A stretch of DNA of 64,000 bases from Linum tenue. Lineage: Eukaryota; Streptophyta; Magnoliopsida; Malpighiales; Linaceae. The stretch covers positions 71,948,724-72,012,723 of the forward strand of contig CAMGYJ010000002.1 in the NCBI GenBank assembly GCA_946122785.1. The letters run 5' to 3'. Both the position numbers and the translations under genes were made by a program. Shown here piece by piece: positions 1 through 12,009 of the stretch. The notes beneath the pieces were generated by a model. That model saw only the letters and a list, made by a program, of their open reading frames with translations, did no database searches and was not told the origin of the DNA. Numbering within the stretch: the stretch's first letter is position 1; each line of letters starts with the position of its first letter.

Positions 1-1966
1 CTGACACTAGAAAGCGTAAGGCTTTCCTTGATTCGGCAAGAAGACAGTATAATATACAACCTTTTGGAGAGATCCCAATACTGTTACAATGCCGATACCT
101 ATAATCCGGATGTTTTTTCCATGAATGATTTTCACGGTTCTCTAGTTGAATACATCCTTAAAGAAACTGAAAAGCTTCATGCCAAGGTGCATTTCTTTTA
201 CTAAACTTATAATCTTGGGATGAAATGAATTCATCTAGTGTGTAAAATATGCTGTTTTCACTATTTTGGAAAACAGGTAGGCAGATACAAAAGTCCCGAT
301 GAATATCCTTTCTTCCCAAATGATTTACCTGAACCATTGTTGCCACCAATGCAATATCCCAAGGTATGATGTGATATGTGAAGTCATGAGGTCCTTCTAT
401 CTCATTAGAACTATCATTTGTTTATTTGCCATTTTGAGCTTTAGAAGTTCTAGTTTTCTTGATGCTTTTGGAGTTTATATTAACGATAGTATTAAGAGCA
501 TCTCTGCTATCTCTATAGATTGCCTGAATTATTCATTTGAGTTTGTTTTGACTTTTTCGAACAGGTATTGCATAAAGTTGCTGAATCAATTAATATTAAC
601 GACACAGTATGGAACATGTACTTTAAAGATCTACTTCCGAGATTGGTCAAGCTAGGAAATGATGGAAATTGTGGTTCCTCAGCAGTATGTGACACAATCT
701 GCCTCCAGGTGTGCATTTTTCAAACTATCTACCTTCCCCATTTCAGACACATTGAAGTTGAACATGTAGATGACTTCTCTTCTGTGAAAATCTGAGAGTT
801 GTACAAAAACATGTCCAGCGAGGAGGTAATTGGGTAGTTATTACTTGGGAAACAAGAAACTTTAGATCAAGGGGGAAAGCCATAAACACACTTTTAGGGT
901 AGTTGTAACTAACTATTGTCGTGGGAAAAAGATCACTTCCTCTTCTGAACATTTTCTGTTTGTTGATTGTTGAGAGTGCTGTCTGTCATCTTTTGCATAA
1001 TAGTGGTACTGTCATGATTGTGAAAATGTTTTTCCTTAACATTATGAGGCAGTAACTGACCTGGTGTGAGTTCTTATTTAGAACTTAGGCACACCAGGTT
1101 TCTAAATCAACCCTTTCTCGTCGTCTTGTTGCTAAGACTCTGATTGAGCTAGACTTCCTACTCTTGTGTTGGTATTAGAATACTAGAACTGGAAAATAGT
1201 GATACTTTTGCTATGAAAAGAGGTTGTTTTTATATGAATTAAGGTAAATTGTGATGTAATTGTGATGCAAATGTATAGTTTGATGACCACATTGTAATCA
1301 TATTATTTACTCCTCTTTCATGAAACCATATAAATCACTGAGGTACTATGGGTCTTTAAACATATGAGTAGGACGGTCTTGTGGTTTTATTGAAGAATTA
1401 TGCCACCGGTTTTAAATTCTGTATTGTCTGAAATGCTATACTTATTGTTGGTTTGCAGCTTACCTCGTTCTATAGCACCATTATTCTTTGAACACCTGGA
1501 TGGAGGATTCACACAATTTGGTTTTCACATTGCAGGCTCTTTCTAAAAGAATTCATTATGGGAAATTTGTAGCTGAGTCCAAATTTCGAGCAAACCCAAG
1601 TGACTATAAAACTGCTATTGAAGTGCAAGTAGGTCCTTAAAACCAGAGACCGTGGTGTTTTGTTCCCGATATGTTTTCTCGAGATACTTACTATGTTGAT
1701 CTTTGGATGAACTTGTTGAAACTTTGTAGGACAGAGAAGGATTGATGGCTTTGTTAACATACCCAGAAGTGGAGGAAAGAGTAAAGGAGAGGGTCGAGCT
1801 GAAAGCCAGGACCTTTGCTCTAGAAGTGACAATGAAAGAAGGCAAAGTTGAATCTGAAACAGTATACAAGATTGAACCAGACTTGGTTGCTGATCTCTAT
1901 GGGAGATGGATCATGCCACTCACAAAGGAAGTCCAAGTTGAGTACTTATTGAGAAGGTTGGATTAG
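1..1966 (+). CDS. CM1: Chorismate mutase, plastid CM1-type (5' end outside window)
   Basis: Converts chorismate to prephenate, the branch point to Phe and Tyr. Visible exons are 1-186, 277-363, 565-708, 1536-1628 and 1730-1966. All junctions are GT-AG and in phase 0, giving 248 residues that open in the conserved LIRQED stretch of the N-terminal helix. The block SKRIHYGKFVAE with the following Lys carries the active-site Arg/Lys known from yeast and plant enzymes. The protein ends LTKEVQVEYLLRRLD, the typical plant C-terminus. The YCYNADTY segment and LTKEVQVEY match plastid CM1 better than cytosolic CM2, so a transit-peptide exon should lie upstream of base 1. No frameshift or stop is seen. 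Family is certain; CM1 over CM2 is inferred from these motifs. A DAHP synthase paralogue and an arogenate dehydratase lie within 12 kb. Confidence 0.93.
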
Positions 1967-2892
1967 GATGTGAAACCAAGTTTGTTTCTGAATGTTTTCC
2001 ACGGTAGGTGAGATTTTATAGTATTCCAATGTAAAGATTGAACGAGCAGGAATTACTGGATCTGGAAATTGGGAAGAAACCCTATATGCTATGAAAATGC
2101 AGATATTGGTTTTCATGAATGATATCCAATAGACGAGGTTCTTCTTTCCTCTTTAGGTCTTTGATTTTCGATTGATAAGTATGTGTGAGGATGCAATGAA
2201 GATTATTTCATGAATGGTATTCGATAGATGAGACTCTTTCTTTCCCCTTTTTGTCATTTGAGATATTAATTGGGATCAATATGCGTTGTATCAGTTGGAT
2301 GCGTGAGGATGAACCAAAAACTAGCAGTAGTCAACTCTGCATCCGACATTTGAAAGTGGAATGAGTGATGATTGACTTTCTCAGTTTTGAACCCGACAGA
2401 AGGTCTTATAAGTTTTGACAGCACAGAGTGAGTAGAGTAGGGAGGAGAAGGGGGATACGCCATGATTGAAGCCGCGTTTACCGTGACAGAACGATGGCGC
2501 CAGTAGAGAGGAGGGGGGAAAATGCTGATCTGGTCACTGGAATTAGAAATCGTAGGCAAGTGTCACATAGACATAGGATAGGAAGCTTAACCGTCGTCGT
2601 CTCTGTAATGACAGGCGCCTGCTTTGACTATGTTTGTCATTTCTGTTTAACTTAACGGCAAAAGACAACGTTAATAATCTTTTTGCTTGCTTCTACGGCG
2701 GTTGTAGATCCAGACAGACACAGGACAGAGTGGACAAACTCTCTCCTTTATCGGCTTTTCCTTTCTCCTCTTAAAAGCAGCAGTTACAACAGCGTCTCTG
2801 GATATTTCTAGTCTCTACTATAATTTTTTGTCCTCTGCCCAGAGAAGAGCGTTCTCAAGTCAGACAGAGACAGAGAGAGGGCAGGAACAGCA
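1967..2892. other. Intergenic: CM 3' flank and phytocyanin promoter
   Basis: No gene seen. It holds the 3' flank of chorismate mutase and the upstream region of the first phytocyanin. A degenerate direct repeat of about 100 bp is visible: the stretch beginning ttcatgaatgatatccaata near 2114 recurs, diverged, near 2210. A purine-rich leader (cagacagagacagagagagg) precedes the ATG at 2893. Confidence 0.6.
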
Positions 2893-3950
2893 ATGGAGAA
2901 GAGGCTGCTGACATTGGCGGCGGTGCTATTCGCCCTGGTCGCGGTGGTGCCGGAAGTTTCTGCTACGAGATGGACTGTTGGATCGAAAATGGGGTGGACT
3001 ACTAATGTCAACTACACTATCTGGGCTCAGAATATCACGTTCTACAATGGCGACTGGCTCTGTAAGTCCCCCTCTTTCTAAACCTTCTCCTTCTGGTTCT
3101 AATTTCTTATTCTCGTTAATTGAACTTCAGATCGATATTACTTAACCTTCCGGAAAGCCCGTCCAAAGACTCTGCTGCTTACTTTCTGCTAAAAGATTGT
3201 TGCCCATTTCGGGAATTCGCATTTACAGATCTGGGAAGAGTGAATTGGAAATTAAAGTTGAGGGCTTTTTCAGTATTCATGGCATTTCCATTTCAAACGA
3301 ACTTTTTTTTCACTTCCTTAGCCAAATTTCAGATCTGCAACTCCCCCTTAAACATCAATGTCTTGGTGCCCTTTTGGGAGCCTGAGGCATAGCTGCCCTG
3401 GTTTCACAAATTCTCTGACGAATCCGTCGGAGCAAACTAATTCGGATTTATACCCTTGATTGTGTAGCCATCAGAGGGTTTTATTGTGGGTTGTATTGCT
3501 ACTATTACTAGCTAATTCTTCTCTTGTGCACCGTGAAGCACGTCCTCTTCTTAAATGGTCTTTCCGATGGAAAGTTGAGTCCACAATTAAGACTCTTTTG
3601 TGTTTGCTTTTGCAGTTTTTGTGTACGACAGGAACCAGATGAACGTGCTGGAGGTGAACAAGACTGACTATGAGAGCTGCAATGCCGACCACCCGCTCAA
3701 GAACTGGACCAGAGGTGCTGGGAGAGATGTGGTTCCACTCAACGTGACTCGCCACTACTACTTCATCAGCGGGAAAGGGTTCTGCTATGGAGGCATGAAG
3801 CTCGCTGTTCGTGTCGAGAACCCGCCTCCTCCACCAAAGGCCTCACCCGTCAAGAGCGATGCTCATTCCTCAATTCTCAACCGGCCCTATGTTCTGCCTG
3901 CTGTTTTCGCCATTGGGGCGATGTGGGATGCTTTTGTCCACCTCTGGTAG
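2893..3950 (+). CDS. Lamin-like early nodulin-like phytocyanin (ENODL), copy 1
   Basis: Exons 2893-3061 and 3616-3950 (phase-1 GT-AG intron) encode 167 residues. The order is a signal peptide (about residues 1-25, cleavage near VSA-TR), a plastocyanin-like domain (W-T-V-G-S ... NGDWL-FFVYDR ... VLEVNKTDYESC ... YYFISGKGFCYGGMKL), a Pro-rich spacer, and a hydrophobic tail compatible with a GPI signal. Several N-x-S/T sequons suggest glycosylation outside the cell. The two disulfide cysteines remain (ESC and GFC), but the blue-copper site does not: the usual C-x4-GHC-x2-M/Q loop reads S-GKGFC, without ligand Cys and His. This is the ENODL condition, so a structural cell-surface role is likelier than electron transfer. 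A paralogue with the same intron phase lies at 13430. Confidence 0.88.
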
Positions 3951-5513
3951 TGAAGTAAATTTGTTCTTCTTTCCTAGCCAGTACTACCTACATTGAGGAT
4001 GTAACAACACAACCACCACCACCATCACTGATGAAATGGCATTGGTGGTTAAATTTGAGCACTTCTCTCTGCATTATTTAATTTGTTTACTTCAACCTTC
4101 TTTTTGTTACTTATCTGGGTGGTGCTGGGTCTAGTGTTTATTTATGGTGTCCACTGACGTGAAAAGCTGGATCATTGTTTTGTTGATGTTCTAGTTGAGC
4201 TTTCTGGTCTGCTGTGTGCTTTGTATGACAACTTCATCCAGCAGATGATAGGAAGCTAATGATCTGGTGTTTGTGAACTATTGTTGGGTTGTCGCTTGAA
4301 TACAGGGGAACTCTGGTTTGGCCGTTGAGGTATCAACATTGATTTGCCGTTGTAGTAGGGTTCTTGTTGATTACGATTTACGGTGGTGTGTCTGAAATTT
4401 GCTTGCATGAGAGGTTCTTGAATGATCATGGGTGTGACTATAGCGAAGGGATCAGAGTTGTTTTAGCTGAATTTGCAGTTCCGTTCTAAGTTCATACTAT
4501 ACTATAGTGTTCGACATCAAGCATTTGACTTAGTACCAACGACGTGGCAAACTCCTCTATTATGTTGCCTGCACAACCTACTAAAGAACACGATTCCTAA
4601 CGATGAAAAATTGTTGTCTTGAAGTAAAACACTCACAATTTCGTTCAATGCGACTTCAAGTCATCTGAAACCCTTTCGAATTTGGTCAAGCTAGTTCACA
4701 TTCTTTACCAAACAAGACTCACCAACATCAAAAGTATCCTCAAGCTAACATCTTGTCTCTCTTACAAAATAAATAAAGGAATGTTTGGTTGGCAATTACA
4801 GCACAAAATCTGGAACATGGGTAGTCGCTATCAGACCAATACACCAAGATTGCCAACTGGAAGATTCTGTATTTTTTTTTTCCGTCTCCATTATTGATCC
4901 CTGTTGGATTATGGAGCGATGGGGTTCACATATTGGGTAGTTGGCAACTATCATGGGCGGTGATTAAGGATAAGAATGACTTTCATTTCTGGGGCACCCC
5001 TGATGAATCATACACGTCCCCACTACTTCCCCATGAAAGCACTAACTAGTGTTGACTAATTATTCCTTGTAACAGATAATAGTAAAATACCGTAAGTGGA
5101 AGTTATGTATAAAATACGTATAGATATTATATTTTGTCTCTGAGAAAATCTTATATTTAATAGTACGTTAATAGTCGTAAATATATAAAATTAATTATGT
5201 TAAAAATAAATAAATAAAATAATAGTAAAGTTAACATTTTAATTCATTAAATACGGATATTAAACGTATTATACGGGTTTTGTACATGTTTAGTACGGGA
5301 GTCATCAAATGAACGAATATAAATGAAGCTGTTTGACAATAATACGGATACGAAAGTTTTAAACGGATAAAATATGTACGGGTACATATATGTGTATTAT
5401 AAGGAGTATTTATTAACTTGTAACAGATATTCCTCTCATTATTTTATTTCCCATCATATATTACTTTACATTGGTGGTACTAAAAGTTGAAAAATTGTTT
5501 GCTAAGTTTTCTA
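3951..5513. other. Intergenic, AT-rich, no gene seen
   Basis: Contains the 3' flank of the first phytocyanin and increasingly AT-rich sequence from about 5050. Short reading frames here lack family motifs and splice context. Nothing else is supported. Confidence 0.5.
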
Positions 5514-5975
5514 GGGTTAATTGCATGGTTGGTCACTGAAATTACAAAAAAAATGTTCAAGTTTGGTCACTCGAAATATTTAAATCCATTGTTGGTACTT
5601 CAGTTTACTAAAATCGTTCACATTTGGTCACTCTCCTTCCAACGCCCGATGGAGGAAAAGCTGAAAATTAAGCAGAGAAGGAGTGATTCGGTCTTCAACA
5701 GTTTTTTGTTTTATTTTTAATAGTTAGAAATGAGATGGAAATTTTAAAAGATTAAATTTTATTAATTTATTATTTAAAAATTCTCACGTCACACATTTAA
5801 CGATCAACTTTTAGGGTGGACTGCCACGTAAGTAAAAGTTAACAGAGTTGGACGGAGAGTGACCAAACGTGAATGATTTCAATAAACTGAAGTACCACAA
5901 ATTGATTTAAATATTTTCAATGACCAAAATTGAACGTTTTTTTGTAATCTCAGTGACCAACCATGCAATTAACCC
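5514..5975. mobile_element. MULE-type MITE with long terminal inverted repeats
   Basis: The left end gggttaattgcatggttggt is the reverse complement of the right end, and the complementarity continues inward with divergence. Flanks resemble an imperfect 10-bp target duplication (aagttttcta on the left, gaattttcta on the right). The same termini bound the much larger Pack-MULE-like element at 42701-44522, so this is a short non-autonomous member of that family. No coding capacity. Confidence 0.75.
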
Positions 5976-6164
5976 GAATTTTCTATAATAGTGTTGTTGA
6001 ATCGGACCGGATGATCAAACCAATAAGTTAGTGGCTTACCGTTTAATAGTTAGTTGTTATTAACCAAATTACTTGTCGAACCATTCATATAATACCCCAG
6101 TCAAATCCGGTCGGTTGGGTTTGGTTTTGATTTTTGATAACAACTAAACGGAGTCCGCTAAGAA

Positions 6165-6310
6165 ATCAATGAGCTTTCTGCAGAGCAGACCTAGCAGTCC
6201 ATCCGGACATCAATGCCTTTCTGATTGGGGTCAAAACATTACCTACTCCTTTGCGGGCCTAATTGTTATCCAGCCCATATGTATTGGCAGTGGCAGTGTG
6301 GCACAACACA
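6165..6310 (-). repeat. Diverged duplicate of the DAHP synthase upstream region
   Basis: The stretch around 6219-6293 (gattggggtcaaaacattac, then gcccatatgtattggcagtggca) matches by eye the segment about 8397-8475 upstream of the DAHP synthase start. They read alike for roughly 75 bp at perhaps three quarters identity. It lies just past the 3' end of that gene, as expected if a second head-to-tail copy once followed and lost its coding part. No DAHP synthase exon is recognisable to its left. Confidence 0.55.
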
Positions 6311-6598
6311 ATCAAGTTGGAAGGCGAGCTATCAAGAAAAAATTTCGAGAAAATCAGTGTTCTTTGAAATCCTATTGTGCTAGACTGCTAGTGGTACAAC
6401 CTCCACTGTAATTTTACAATTCTTCAAAAAAATTAAATCTTCAACTGTGAAACAAATTCAATAAACTTTTCCTCAATCTCAAATGGAGGCAGAAGTGAAG
6501 CTATTTCTTAAATATACTTGAGGTAATTGAAGTATAGGGTAAACACTGTAAGTTTAAAGAAGAATGATATACAATGATTACCATAGTGTCGAGGAGGG

Positions 6599-8328
6599 TT
6601 AATTGCTGTGTTGGTGGCTACATCCTCGAAACCTCCTATGTTTGAGTCGCTCTGCTACAATAAAAGCGAGCTCCAGAGACTGAGAAGCATTCAGCCTAGG
6701 GTTGCAGTGGGCACGGTAACCAGAACTCAAATCGTCTGAAGTGACCATGCAAGATCCTCCAATCCACTCTGTTACATGTTGGGCGCCAGTCATCTCGAGG
6801 TGGATTCCTCCCGGATGGCTTCCTTCTTGGTCATGGACATCAAAAAAGGCACCTACTTCAGCCTGAATCAGAGACAACAAATAATAAGATGGATCATATG
6901 ATCCGGTGAACAATTACCATCTTCGATGTATCCTAGCTCAAATACCAAACGAGACGACGGGTTTTGATATGAACATACCAAAACACGATCAAACGGACGG
7001 GTAGTACTGTTAAGTCCACATGGCGCTTTGATGCTTCCATTCATGGGATCGCAGATCCATGTCACGATTTGTTTGGAGCCATGCACAGCTCTGATCAATT
7101 CTGGAAGCTTGACTCTCAGTTTCTCCGAACCCATTCTGCTGATTATGATGGTTATTCTCCCCGGCAGGTTGGCAGGGTTTAAGATGTCAATCAGCTTCAC
7201 CAGCTCCCTCGAATCCATCTTGTCGCTCACCTGTGCATCACAAGTACAGGTCTTTCCTAGCATTACTACTTTGATGTAGTGAAAGGCCAAAATGCTATCA
7301 CAACAACGAAGTCACATACTTTTATGCCAAGAGGATTGGAGATTCCTCTGAGGAACTCTACTTGGGCACCATCGAGTTGTCGAGTAGCTCCCTCTCCACA
7401 CCACAGCATATGAGCAGAGCAATCGTAGTAGAGTCCTGTTGCCAAATCGAACCTCGTAAGGGATTGCTCATATGGCAGCAACGAGCACTCATGGGAAGTC
7501 CAGAACTCTGCTCTTGCCATAACGGGGTGTTCTTTTGGTACTCCCGCAGCTTCCATGAACCCCAAGGCCTCATCAACCTGATTCGCCAAGTCTTGGTACC
7601 TATTTCCCATCTCAGCAAAATCGAGATTCCATTGTGTAATCCTTTTCATGGAAGCAAACCCTCCAGTGGCTAATGCTCTAAGCAGGTTGAGCGTGGCTGC
7701 AGATCGGCCGTATGTCTTGATCATCTTATGTGGATCTGGAATCCTTGACTCATCACCATTGAAATTGTCCCTCTTGTAGCTTGTATTCTCAAATTGACTA
7801 GCCATTCTCGCCACCTAACACAATAATAAAAATTAAACCATCTCCTTTTTAACAAGGGTGCTGAAGTTAATTAGTCTGGGAAATCAGAATTCTGACCTTG
7901 ATAATAGGGACTTGTCCGCCAAACATGAGAAGAGTGGCCATCTGAAGCAAGATGCTGAAAGTGTCCCTGATACGATCACCATTGAATTCCTTCAAGCCCT
8001 CTTCTGAACAATCCCCGCCGCCTTGGAGAAGGAAAGCCTTTCCGAAGGCAGCATCTCCCAGTCTGTCATGGAGACTCCTGGCTTCCCCCGGGGTGACCAG
8101 TGGGGGGAACTCTTCAATATCATTTACCTGGTTTTGATATTTCGGCAGCTGTAACGTCTTCTTCGTTCCCCAACTGTTATCGATCCATTTCTCGGGGAAA
8201 GGAGGAGGAACGGCGGCCTGGCGGCACTCTACGGTGAACGGGTTTTTGGGGACGATGGAATGTTGTGAATTGGCAGAGTTGGGGTTGGAGAGGAAGAAGT
8301 TGAATTGGAGCAGCTTTGGAAGGGACAT
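6599..8328 (-). CDS. DHS: Class II DAHP synthase paralogue with altered metal site
   Basis: Four exons, 8328-7897, 7814-7320, 7230-6979 and 6862-6599 (all GT-AG, phase 0), encode 480 residues. The family enzyme condenses PEP and erythrose 4-phosphate to DAHP, the first shikimate step, in plastids. Recognised blocks in order: [32 protein letters not shown] (Cys 107), [62 protein letters not shown] (Glu 416) and HCNPRLN. In M. tuberculosis the metal ligands are Cys87, His369, Glu411 and Asp441. Here the His position is Asn 373 (family DPMHGN) and the Asp position is Asn 447 (family CDPRLN). Small insertions lie next to the Cys and after Gly-Leu 382. The N-terminus is short for a transit peptide. 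The frame is intact, so the gene is either recently inactivated or kept for a non-catalytic role. Confidence 0.9.
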
Positions 8329-9609
8329 GGTAACCGAGGAGGCGAGTATAATGAGGCCTGCGCCGCTCTTATTCCGACGGGCTAGGGCTAATGCTTGATT
8401 GGGCTCAAAACATTATCCACTCCTTCTGGGCCCGACTGTTCTCTAACCCATATATAGCCGCAGTTGGCAACTTGGCAGGCAGGTGAACAAACAAAGAAAT
8501 TCCGGGGAAAATAAAACAACTTCCAACAATCAAACAAATTCAATAATAATAATGCCCATATAAAGGCAGCTAAAGAAATGTATTATTTATTTATTTATTT
8601 ATTTATTTATAATATGATGCTTATTTGGTGGACAGGATGCCATGAGTGCGACTAGCTACCACCATTTTGTAGCATTATTTGATATATGTTTTCTTTTGTC
8701 TGTTTATGATGTTAAGTTTTTTATTTCAACCTATTTATGCAAAACAAGAACAAAAGTAGGAGATTGTACATAACCATACTGATACTCCTTCCTCCAAAGA
8801 GAAATGAGCAACAGTACTAGGCATCTTGTTAACCCAAACAAGCATTGTCTCTCCCAACGAGCTTCAGGGTCATTACTTTCATTGTACCAGACCAGAAATG
8901 AGTTGTCCCAACTTGGTACAGACACTAAATTACGGGTGTCTCGGTTGGATTGGCTTAATCTCCCGTAATTATGCATGAATTGAGCATGCACTTATTTTTG
9001 TAATCAAAGAAATTGGACTGGCCTAAGATTATCTGCTCTAGAAAATTTAATGACTGGGATTCGATTGCAATGAAGATACTATCCGCTCTCCTGAGATCTA
9101 AGATGATCTCTACTCTCAAAGGCCAATCCAAGAATCGCTTAATGGTGTCCGCCCCTAACAGCTATGCAGGGGTCACTTTAGGTGATCGTTTCACCTAAGA
9201 ATCAACCAAGAACAGATCACTTAGGGTGACAGTGATCCTACCAAAAACAATTATCAAAGCTATCCTATGACAGCAGCAGCAGTACTCCTACGTTGGGCCG
9301 GCCCTCTAGCCACGTACGAAGAAGGGTGTTCATGGTGGTGGCCATCATTGGGTGATCCATCACACACTAGTGCATCTAATCATCTCTGCAAAAACTGCAG
9401 CTAAACATTCTGTACCGGGGAAGGCAAAATCAGAAGTAGGGAGGATTGGTTACGGCTCATGGCCGGTCATCACCTGCATTGGCAACCAGAACCAAAGAAG
9501 ATTTACGGTGGTACGAATGGACTTCCGAGTGTCGTCTTAAGAACTGAAGAAATGAAGCATATGCAAAGCAATCAATCGGGTAAATACTTACTGTATTCCA
9601 GGAGTGTCG
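8329..9609. other. Intergenic between DAHP synthase and arogenate dehydratase
   Basis: Holds the DAHP synthase promoter (minus strand) and the 3' flank of arogenate dehydratase. A (TTTA)n microsatellite lies at about 8586-8610. The first 150 bp match the duplicate at 6165-6310. No further gene is supported. Confidence 0.6.
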
Positions 9610-12009
9610 TCATGGCATGGTAGTATCAGCTGGATAACTCCCTAAAATCCGCAAGGATGTTGCGAGCTTCTGCAAACAGAGGATATAAACACGCGTTTCA
9701 TGGCAAGGCAAGTCCAACATGCAATGAGGGACAAGAATCATTGTGCAACAGAAAAGCTTGTGAAGGAAAAACAAGACTCACTTCCAGATCTTGCAGGGCC
9801 ATTTTAGCATCATCACTAGCCATTGAAGCCTCAAAATCGGCATAGAACAGATAATGAAAGCATCTGCAAAAAAACCATACTACTAATGCATGAACAAGAT
9901 AAAGAGTTAAATTGAGGGGCCTAAAAACAGAAAACCAGCTATTTGTCAGTAACTTACTTCTGAAGTCCACTGGCACCTACTCCAGGAGATGTCAGAGAAC
10001 TCCACCTCATAGGGCGGCTCTCGATCTTGTTCAAAACAAAGAACAAAGGGACCAAAATCATGAACATGCATATAGCATACAAAATTTTTTGGCGGGGAAT
10101 GAGGGGCAAAGAAGAAAATTACTTTCGTGAGGTTGATTTGCCTCTCTGCAAAAACTGCAAGAGCCTTGTGAAGTATTCCAGGGCCCTCCTCAAGTGAAAA
10201 GACTATGCTCGTCTGAAAACCAAAGAAACAATGTTATCATGATCCCTACCTGTCAGGTTAGTCAGGCAACAGTAAATACCAATACAATTACTGTCATGTT
10301 AACCTTGAAGGGACGATCAGTGCCTGCAATTATGGGCTCCCTCGCCAACATCAGAAATCTTGTAACGTTGAGAGAGGCATCCTAATAGAATAGGAGCACA
10401 GTTACAAACTGCCGTTTTAGCATCAACATAAAACATCATCAGGAATTAATACAAAAATTGCTGAACCTGAATGTCTTCTGCTAATATATCTAGGCCATAG
10501 ATTTCAGCTGCAGCGGAACTAGCAACAGCTCCTGTGTCCTCCAATTTCTCGAGTGCAACATGCTGAGGTCAGGGAGTTCAATCCCAGCAAAGTCGGAGAG
10601 GAAAAAGAATAAAAATAAATCCGGGATTAGGTTAGCCACTCAATGCAGTTCCAACGATACAATCCCAAACGTAAATGCAAGGATGGTGCAAACCAACCAA
10701 AACCTGAAACACATCAAATCTCATCTTACCTTTGCTGCACCAGCAGTATCATCCACTGCTTCTCTAACCAATCCCAACCTGGTTAACGTATATTCACATT
10801 GAGCAAGTGCCTGAAATATGTTCCAGTAAATCCTCCAGTTGGTTGAGCTGAATATCGTGAGAAGGAATCGATGCAACAATATATTCAGCAACATACCTGG
10901 GGATGACTTAGAACCTTCTTCAAGTGTTCAACTTTAACACCTTGATTTGCTAGCAAGCAATGACGAACAGCATATTTTATTTCTCCCACTATATGTAGCC
11001 TGTGTCGGAGTAAAAGGTCGTAATTTCTGTGAATACTCCCACCCAAAGAGTTTTCGATGGGTAACACAGCTCTGTCCACAGAGCAAGCTTCAACAGCCTG
11101 TGAAGGTTAATGTCAAAAGGCCGTGCACAATCACATCCACAGAGATAATACAGATGTACAAATTAAGACTCTGGTGTTATGGAGTTTCATATATAAATCA
11201 CAAATCTGTAAATTGATAACAAACTAACATTGGTGCACCACTGAAAACTGAATTCCAACTCCCACCCATAGCAAATAAAAAGTGTGGCTTTACCTAACAG
11301 TGAGCAAGAGAAGCCTAATTTGAGGTCCTCGGTATTAATTCAAAGCATGATAAGTTCCAAGTTTCTACGTTCACATAGGACAATCAAAGCAAAATCGGAC
11401 ATCCCAGTAAAAGAAACATCATAAAGAAGAGAAATTTACTTCAAATGCAGTTTCGAATTGATCGCAAGGCACTGGCTCACAGTTGGGATATGCCTTCAGG
11501 GCAGCAGATTCGCTATGTGCCCCACAGAGCCCCTGCATTCAAATTTGCATTTCAGTAAAAACACGAAATCAAGTAGAGAAAATCCCTCTTTCATCAGAAA
11601 CAACATATCGAAATGCAGAAAGCGACAGCAAACCTGATAAGCAACGCGGAGGGGAGAACCACCGCACTCTGAATTAGGCACTGGCGCCGACGTCAAACGC
11701 CCTGTTGAAAACGAGCAGTAGAACAGCAATCGAATTGAATTCCTCCAACGAAAATCATACAAAAGAGAGAAAATCGAAGCCAAATCTAAAGTAAGAAAAA
11801 TCCCTACTCGGAGGCGAATCCTGGGTAAGCACATTGCATGCAGCGGGAACAGCTCCATCAGACGAATTGGTGTTACCGAATGTGGAGGCTCGCACCGACA
11901 CGCAGGAGCGCCGTCTTAGCAGCTGCGGCGATTGATCGGAGCGCGAGGGTTTAGCAGGGGTTCGGCTCGTGAGGGGGGAAATTAAGGATCGCGTCAGAGA
12001 AGCGGCCAT
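9610..12009 (-). CDS. ADT: Arogenate/prephenate dehydratase, plastid, 11 exons
   Basis: Exons (minus strand): 12009-11808, 11701-11634, 11532-11440, 11097-10897, 10810-10730, 10562-10467, 10381-10304, 10212-10123, 10025-9958, 9863-9782 and 9669-9610. All junctions are GT-AG and phases agree, giving 372 residues. It decarboxylates and dehydrates arogenate (or prephenate) in the last steps to Phe. The first ~65 residues are Ser/Arg-rich, a plastid transit peptide. The catalytic domain runs from [13 protein letters not shown] through [17 protein letters not shown] and LSHPQALAQCE to NVTRFLML, which holds the catalytic Thr of the TRFL motif. The C-terminal ACT domain carries the Phe-binding ESRP motif ([12 protein letters not shown]) and ends LGSYP. 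An intron-rich layout fits the ADT1/ADT2 clade rather than the intronless ADT3-6 type. No defect seen. Confidence 0.93.
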
